Shown here piece by piece: positions 29,671 through 34,257 of a stretch of 34,257 bases of DNA; the stretch's first letter is position 1; every line of letters starts with the position of its first letter. This stretch comes from Elusimicrobiales bacterium (GTDB taxonomy: Bacteria; Elusimicrobiota; Elusimicrobia; Elusimicrobiales; UBA9959). A program made the translations under genes and the position numbers. Location: the NCBI GenBank assembly GCA_031082205.1, contig JAVHLJ010000027.1:1-34257 (forward strand), read 5' to 3'. Below the pieces are notes generated by a model that saw only the letters and a list, made by a program, of their open reading frames with translations, had not been told where the DNA came from and searched no databases.

Positions 29671-32600
29671 ATGCCCAAGAAGCCGGCCAAAACCGCCGCC
29701 CCGGTCCTGGAAAGCGACAAAAAGCTCGCCTTCCCGCACGCGCTCCTCATAAGCGCCAGCGCCGGCTCGGGCAAGACCTACACCCTCACCCAGCGCTATG
29801 TCCAGCTCCTGCTGTCGGAAAAAGTCCCCAATAACGACCTCTCGTCCATACTGGCCGTCACCTTCACCAACAACGCCGCCAAGGAGATGAAGGCCCGCAT
29901 ACTGGGCTGGCTCAAGGACCTGGCGCTCGAGCGCGACGAGGAGAAAATCAAGGAGACCATGGCGCTGGTCTCGCTCTCCCGCGCCGAGGTCGTAAAGCGC
30001 GCCGGCGCGCTGGTCGAGCGCGTCATAGACAACTATTCCGATTTCCACATCCAGACCATCGACAGTTTCCTGGCCCGCGTCATGGCCGCCAGCGTGGACG
30101 AGCTCAAGCTCCCGCTCAAGGCCGAGATCACCATGGCCTACGACGTACTCATCGACCTGGCGCTCTACTCCATGTTCTCGCGCATAGGCAAGGACCTGCC
30201 CGCGGAGGAGATAGACAAGTTCCTCGCCGTCCTGCCCAAGAGCACGGCCTACCCGTGGAACCCCGTCACGCGCGTCAAGGAGAACTTCAACAGCTTCCTC
30301 AACCAGGAGGGCAAGACGGCCGGCTCCATCGCCTCGCCGCCCGGCGGCTGGGAACCCGCGCTGCTCAACAAGTTCAAGGCGGTGCTCAAAGAGACCAAGG
30401 CCCTGGTCGGCCGCTTCGGCCCCGGCCTGGTAAAGGCCAGCGCCGCCGCGGCCATGGAGTCCGGGAACATCACCGATTTCCTGGCGGCCTACAGCTTCAG
30501 GTTCGCCGTCTTCAACGGCCAGAAGAAGGCCAAGTTCCCCGACGGCTGGGAGCGGGACGTCGCCCGGCTGAGCGACCTGGTCATAGAGCTCACCGAGCTC
30601 AACTCCGCCGCCTATTACCATCCCTATGTGGGCATCTACGGCCGGTTCAAGGCCGAGCTCGAGCGCGTAAAGCGCGGCAAGACCGACGTCATCCACATAA
30701 ACGATATCGCCAAGCGGCTGGCCTCGTACATAAACGCCGACAATGTCCCCGAGGTCTACCTCAAGCTCGGCGAGCGCATCAGCCATTTCCTCATCGACGA
30801 GTTCCAGGACACCAACCGCCTGCAATGGGACGTCATCCGCCCGCTGGTGGAGGAGGGGCTCTCCAAGAACGGCTCGCTTTTCGTAGTCGGCGACATCAAG
30901 CAGGCCATCTACATGTTCCGTAACGCCGACTACCGCATCATGCGCGATTTCCTCGACAAAGCCGAGGGCAAGAAGGCCGAGCCCGAGCATATCTCGCTGG
31001 CCTCGCTGGGCGGCGAGCTCAAATACGCCGACCTGCCCGTCAATTACCGCAGCGACGGCCGGGTGCTCGAATACGTCGATTCGCTTTTCAAGGACAAGCT
31101 GAAGAACTCGCCGGAGCTGGTGGGCGAGGATATAACCGAGCTGACCACTTACGCCCAGAGCGTCCGGCCCGACCGCGTGAAGGACGGCTATGTCCGCACC
31201 GATGTCCTGGAGCTCGAAGACCCCGACGACCCGGCCGAGCAGAAGAAGTGGCTGCTCGACGCCGTCGAGGGCGCCCGCCGGCGCTACCCCCTGGGCGAGA
31301 TCGCCATACTCGTCGCCAAGAACAAGCGCATAGAGCCGGTCGTCGAATGGCTGACCGAGGCCGGCGTGCCGGTCGCCTCGCTGGGCTCGCTCGATATACG
31401 CAAGCGCAAAGTCGTGGCCGAGCTCCTGTCCTGGCTGCGCTTCCTTGAAAGCCCGTCCGATGATCTCGCCTTCGCCGATTTCATCACCGGCGAAGTCTTC
31501 ACAAAACTCACCGGCCTCTCGCGCGACGAACTGCGGGGCTTCATCTTCGCCGCGCGCCAGGAGGACAGGAACGCGCTCTTGTACGCCGCTTTCCGCAATC
31601 ACCCCAAGTACGGCAAATACTGGGAGCAGCACCTGGACCCCGCCTTCCGCAAGGTCGGCTACCTGCCGCTCTACGAGCTGGTCTCGCTGGTCTACGCCTC
31701 TTTCAAGGTCTTCGCCAACTTCCCCGGCGAGCAGGCCTTCCTGGCCCGGCTGCTGGACGCCGTCACCTCGCTCGAAGCCGAGGGCGTCACCAGCCCGCGC
31801 GCCTTCATCGAATACGCCTCCGGCGAGGACGAGGACAAGTCGAAAGTCTTCGCCATAGCCCTGCCCGAGTACATAGACGCCGTGCGCGTGATGACCTTCC
31901 ACAAGTCCAAGGGCCTGGGCTTCTCCGTGGTCATCAACCTGATGTACGACGAGCGCGGCCAGTCCGACCCGATGTACTTCGAGGAGCGCGACGGCGCCAT
32001 CAACGTCTATCACATCACAAAAGCCGCGGCCGAGCAGTCCGTGAAGCTCCGCCCGGTCTACGACGGCCGCAAGAAGGACTCCAATGTCCAGGACCTCAAT
32101 GTCCTCTACGTCATCTCCACGCGCGCCCGCCACGAGCTCTATAACCTGGTGGTCAAGAAGAAGCGCAAGACCGAAGCCGCCGAGCCCAGGCTGACCGACC
32201 TCTTCACCGCCTGCGAGCTGGGCAAACCCGCGGACCGCAAGCCCTCCGCCCGCCCGTCCAGCGCCCCCATGGAGATAGCCGCCCCCGGCCCGCGCCCCGA
32301 CCAGCGCTTCGACGCCTCAAAGCCCACCTATACCAGCTTCTTCGAGACCGCCGAGGGCGAACTGGTTCACGGCATCCTCGCCCGGTTCATAGAACTCCCC
32401 AAGGACCTGGAGGGGGAGATCTACGCCGCCTTCGACGAACTCGCCCCCGCCTACCCCTTCAAGTTCGACAAGCCCAAAGTCGTCAAAAGCCTCCTCGCCT
32501 TCCTCAAAAGCCCCGAGGCCGCGCCCCTATTCGAATCCAAGCCCGGCCGCCAGGTCCTTGTAGAGGCCGAGTTCATAGACAAGAACGGCTCCCTCTTCCG

Positions 32601-32790
32601 CATGGACCGCGTCCTCATAGACGCCGACTCCGTCACCGTCATCGACTTCAAGACCGGCCAGGCGAACACCGCCAAATACACCCCCCAGATGAAAAACTAC
32701 CTGACCATCCTCACCGAGGCCTACTCCAAACCCGCCAAAGGCCTCCTCGCCTATGTGGATTTTAGAGGAATCAGTGAAATCCGGGGTTGA
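29671..32790 (+). CDS. UvrD-family helicase fused to RecB-type nuclease (AddA-like)
   Basis: The protein has 1,039 residues. The superfamily 1A helicase has Walker A ISASAGSGKTYTLTQRY (Lys35), the Ia motif VTFTNNAAKEMKARI, motif II LIDEFQDTNRLQW (Asp376, Glu377), motif III VVGDIKQAIYMFR, motif IV PVNYRSD, and motif V/VI VRVMTFHKSKGLGFSVV and VLYVISTRARHELYN. The C-terminal 200 residues hold a PD-(D/E)XK nuclease: FRMDRVLID (Asp979), VTVIDFKTG (Asp992, Lys994) and TPQMKNYL. This matches AddA/RecB enzymes that resect double-strand breaks and degrade foreign DNA. No AddB/RexB or RecC/RecD partner is visible, though it could lie elsewhere. The family C palindrome covers its promoter region. The stop lies 6 bp from the convergent XRE gene. 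Confidence 0.92.
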   Translation: MPKKPAKTAAPVLESDKKLAFPHALLISASAGSGKTYTLTQRYVQLLLSEKVPNNDLSSILAVTFTNNAAKEMKARILGWLKDLALERDEEKIKETMALVSLSRAEVVKRAGALVERVIDNYSDFHIQTIDSFLARVMAASVDELKLPLKAEITMAYDVLIDLALYSMFSRIGKDLPAEEIDKFLAVLPKSTAYPWNPVTRVKENFNSFLNQEGKTAGSIASPPGGWEPALLNKFKAVLKETKALVGRFGPGLVKASAAAAMESGNITDFLAAYSFRFAVFNGQKKAKFPDGWERDVARLSDLVIELTELNSAAYYHPYVGIYGRFKAELERVKRGKTDVIHINDIAKRLASYINADNVPEVYLKLGERISHFLIDEFQDTNRLQWDVIRPLVEEGLSKNGSLFVVGDIKQAIYMFRNADYRIMRDFLDKAEGKKAEPEHISLASLGGELKYADLPVNYRSDGRVLEYVDSLFKDKLKNSPELVGEDITELTTYAQSVRPDRVKDGYVRTDVLELEDPDDPAEQKKWLLDAVEGARRRYPLGEIAILVAKNKRIEPVVEWLTEAGVPVASLGSLDIRKRKVVAELLSWLRFLESPSDDLAFADFITGEVFTKLTGLSRDELRGFIFAARQEDRNALLYAAFRNHPKYGKYWEQHLDPAFRKVGYLPLYELVSLVYASFKVFANFPGEQAFLARLLDAVTSLEAEGVTSPRAFIEYASGEDEDKSKVFAIALPEYIDAVRVMTFHKSKGLGFSVVINLMYDERGQSDPMYFEERDGAINVYHITKAAAEQSVKLRPVYDGRKKDSNVQDLNVLYVISTRARHELYNLVVKKKRKTEAAEPRLTDLFTACELGKPADRKPSARPSSAPMEIAAPGPRPDQRFDASKPTYTSFFETAEGELVHGILARFIELPKDLEGEIYAAFDELAPAYPFKFDKPKVVKSLLAFLKSPEAAPLFESKPGRQVLVEAEFIDKNGSLFRMDRVLIDADSVTVIDFKTGQANTAKYTPQMKNYLTILTEAYSKPAKGLLAYVDFRGISEIRG

Positions 32791-32796
32791 GGTGGA

Positions 32797-33177
32797 TCAG
32801 CGTCCTTTCCGGAGTTTGGCGCTAAGGGCCTTTGCCGACTGGATGATGTAGGCCTGGTCTTTCCTATCGTTCTTCCTCAGAGATTTCAGAAGGGCCATAA
32901 GGGCCTCATCCATATCTGCGGAAAGATAAACCGCGCGGCTTTCGGCGCTCCGCCCTGCTGTCCGCGCCTTGCCGAAGATGTCGGCCACGGGTTTGTTGAG
33001 CGCCTCGGCTATTTTCTTGAGGTTGAGAATGGTCGGGTTTCGGTCTCCGCGCTCGATGTCCCCGAGGTAATTGGGGTGCAGTCGCGCCCGAAAAGCCAAT
33101 TCCTCGATGGTGAGGCCGGCTTCCTGCCTGAATCGCCGAATCTGGCGCCCTGTTTCTGCCTGAAAGTTGGTTCCCAC
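32797..33177 (-). CDS. XRE-family helix-turn-helix regulator
   Basis: This 126-residue protein has an HTH over about 10-65 (IRRFRQEAGLTIEELAFRAR, LHPNYLGDIERGDRNPT), followed by a helical C-terminal region ending in a Lys/Arg-rich tail. The start is GTG 33177 behind GGAGG. It is convergent with the helicase-nuclease gene with only 6 bp between stops and no terminator, and divergent from the lipoprotein gene. A perfect 10-bp inverted repeat in the divergent promoter region (33235-33273) is a likely operator through which it controls itself and the lipoprotein. Confidence 0.9.
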   Translation of the reverse strand: MGTNFQAETGRQIRRFRQEAGLTIEELAFRARLHPNYLGDIERGDRNPTILNLKKIAEALNKPVADIFGKARTAGRSAESRAVYLSADMDEALMALLKSLRKNDRKDQAYIIQSAKALSAKLRKGR

Positions 33178-33234
33178 AAATCCTCCGACCAGCTAGGGAG
33201 ATTCTAGCGGAAGCGCATACCCTAATCCACCGGA

Positions 33235-33284
33235 TATTAGTGGTGTAAATGTGCGTTGACAATACCACTAATAAGTGTTTTAAT
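33235..33284 (+). promoter_or_regulatory. Sigma-70 promoter with overlapping operator for the lipoprotein gene
   Basis: TTGACA (33256-33261) and TTTAAT (33279-33284) are separated by exactly 17 bp, a near-consensus promoter. TATTAGTGGT (33235-33244) and ACCACTAATA (33264-33273) form a perfect 10-bp inverted repeat. The right half lies in the spacer and the left half upstream of -35, a classic arrangement for repression, most simply by the adjacent XRE protein. Confidence 0.7.
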
Positions 33285-33355
33285 TGTGGACTATGGTGGT
33301 TGTGGGGATGATTTCAAGAAATTGAGTCGTAATACATTAAGGGGGCGGACGAATT

Positions 33356-34036
33356 ATGAGAAAAGTTATTTGGGGGGCATCCTTGTTCTGTGTTGCCGTT
33401 GCTGCCTGTTCAATGGGTCCGTCTGTCCCTACTGAAAAACAGGTGCGGCTTGACCTCATTGGTGGTAGCTTAGGATATCAAGCCAACTCGGGGAATTATG
33501 AATGCTCTATCACCAAAGACAATCTTAAGGAGGTCGTTTTTCAGCAGCGATATACGGATAGAAAAGCCGGCACTGATGAGATTCATGCTTTTCTAACCAT
33601 AGACGACGGGACCACTGCCATTAAGGGCAATGTGGTGCTGTCTTATAAAATGTATGACCAGGGATGGAAACTTGAAGGCAGTAAAGTCGGAGCCTTTGAG
33701 AGAACGGTTCAGTGTAATCGAGAGGGACTTGGATGCAATTGGTATGACGCGATGGCGTACTGCAAAAATAATGGAACGCGTCTTGCCAGCGCGGAAGAAC
33801 TAAAGAACATCTATAAGACCGAGTGCACCGGAAAAGAGGCTGAAAAGTGTAATGAAACTATTTACTGGTCATCGTCCGTGCCGGAGACTATGGCGGAGTG
33901 GCTGTCCGCTCCTGCGGTGCTTGATCGTTATAGCTCTTATACCGATGCTGCCTGGGCAGTATTCTTTTATCCTAAAAAGGGCGCTATGGTGGTCGGGACA
34001 AAGAGGGCCGATAAAGCTCATGCGCGATGTATTTAA
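33356..34036 (+). CDS. Lipoprotein with C-terminal DUF1566 (Lcl-like) domain
   Basis: This 226-residue protein has a lipoprotein signal peptide with lipobox VAAC (Cys18) and AAGGGGG before the ATG. The C-terminal 100 residues resemble DUF1566/sulfatase-modifying-factor-like C-lectin modules: NWYDAMAYCKNNGTRLASAE, ELKNIY, IYWSSSVPE, AWAVFFYPKKGAM and a final HARCI. The N-terminal part (about 25-120) is unknown. Base composition is clearly lower in GC than the preceding 20 kb, suggesting recent acquisition. Expression is probably governed by the palindromic operator at 33235-33273. The function of this module in bacteria is mostly surface-associated and unspecific. Confidence 0.8.
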   Translation: MRKVIWGASLFCVAVAACSMGPSVPTEKQVRLDLIGGSLGYQANSGNYECSITKDNLKEVVFQQRYTDRKAGTDEIHAFLTIDDGTTAIKGNVVLSYKMYDQGWKLEGSKVGAFERTVQCNREGLGCNWYDAMAYCKNNGTRLASAEELKNIYKTECTGKEAEKCNETIYWSSSVPETMAEWLSAPAVLDRYSSYTDAAWAVFFYPKKGAMVVGTKRADKAHARCI

Positions 34037-34069
34037 TCGAACGGGGAATTGCTTATGTGAGGAGAATTG

Positions 34070-34252
34070 ATGATGGGGTTCAAAGATACTGAAGTATGTC
34101 CTAAATGTGGAGACGAGAACGCCTACTTTAACGGTACTAATTACTACTGTCCGGAGTGCGGTTATGAATGGGACGCTATTGTGGGTGGGGTGGATATACG
34201 TAGGCCATGTCAACTTACTGGGTGTAAATTGGGAAGCATGGGCGTAGTCTGA
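34070..34252 (+). CDS. Small zinc-ribbon protein (YjdM/PhnA N-terminal-like)
   Basis: The protein has 60 residues and GAGGAG before the ATG (ATG 34073 is the alternative). The core CPKCGDENAYFNGTNYYCPE followed by CGYEWD is a Cys4 zinc ribbon like the N-terminal ribbon of YjdM/PhnA proteins. The C-terminal domain of that family is absent; after residue 40 the chain is unrelated, with two more Cys (RPCQLTGCK). It may be a free-standing ribbon or a truncated form. It follows the lipoprotein gene by 33 bp in the same low-GC segment. The window ends 5 bp after its stop. Confidence 0.7.
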   Translation: MMGFKDTEVCPKCGDENAYFNGTNYYCPECGYEWDAIVGGVDIRRPCQLTGCKLGSMGVV

Positions 34253-34257
34253 TTAAA

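Noticed and set aside
29650-32133. 827-codon minus-strand open frame opposite the helicase gene
   Set aside because: It is a shadow caused by high GC. The plus-strand frame has full helicase and nuclease motifs; the minus-strand translation is low-complexity with no recognisable domain.

Overview
The window is GC-rich DNA from a Gram-negative bacterium. Exported and outer-membrane proteins are frequent: beta-barrels ending in Phe, a PorV-like protein, a lipoprotein, and a FlgD-Ig-tailed secreted protein. The high GC combined with heavy use of the ATA isoleucine codon, and the PorV/FlgD-Ig cluster, make a deep-branching phylum such as Elusimicrobiota plausible. That is inference, because no rRNA or other marker gene is present.

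Region 1 (1-9441) is accessory and defence-like. It opens with the 3' end of an IS3-type element abutting a surface-protein gene that has lost its start. A NERD-domain protein, a DUF1016 PD-(D/E)XK nuclease, an intact MORN/beta-barrel paralogue of the broken gene, a zinc-ribbon protein, an ORF6N-domain protein and an AbiEi/AbiEii toxin-antitoxin pair follow. The space between them holds three arrays of short palindromes. Family A copies resemble a palindrome inside the DUF1016 gene, and family B copies resemble a palindrome inside the ORF6N gene. Their arms differ from copy to copy with compensating changes on both sides. A third palindrome (family C, core CTACGTTGTCG) brackets the DUF1016 gene, precedes the ORF6N gene (with a decayed copy after it), and reappears just before a large helicase-nuclease gene at 29.6 kb. 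This is the best candidate for an undescribed system.

Region 2 (9442-18013) is a mostly housekeeping run on the plus strand: 3-methyladenine DNA glycosylase I, a DUF6498 membrane protein, a VF530-phosphodiesterase fusion, a NUDIX hydrolase, a secreted serine protease behind a sigma-54-like promoter, a DnaQ-like exonuclease, a small membrane protein, 5-oxoprolinase subunits (PxpB, then a PxpA-PxpC fusion), a metallo-beta-lactamase-fold hydrolase and a YgjP-type metallopeptidase. A bidirectional terminator closes it.

Region 3 (18092-21685, minus strand) has an exported protein of unknown function and a short DnaE-like protein whose polymerase aspartate motif is substituted. Region 4 (21771-28640, plus) is an envelope cluster: a TPR protein, a secreted FlgD-Ig protein, a PorV-like barrel, a membrane adenylate cyclase, a SulP transporter and a netrin/TIMP-like secreted protein.

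Region 5 (28729-34252) contains two XRE regulators, a lone receiver protein, an AddA-like helicase-nuclease, a lipoprotein and a zinc-ribbon protein. Its last kilobase is visibly poorer in GC. Across the window at least seven genes have a -10-like hexamer only 6-8 nt before the start codon and little or no Shine-Dalgarno sequence, which suggests leaderless transcripts.
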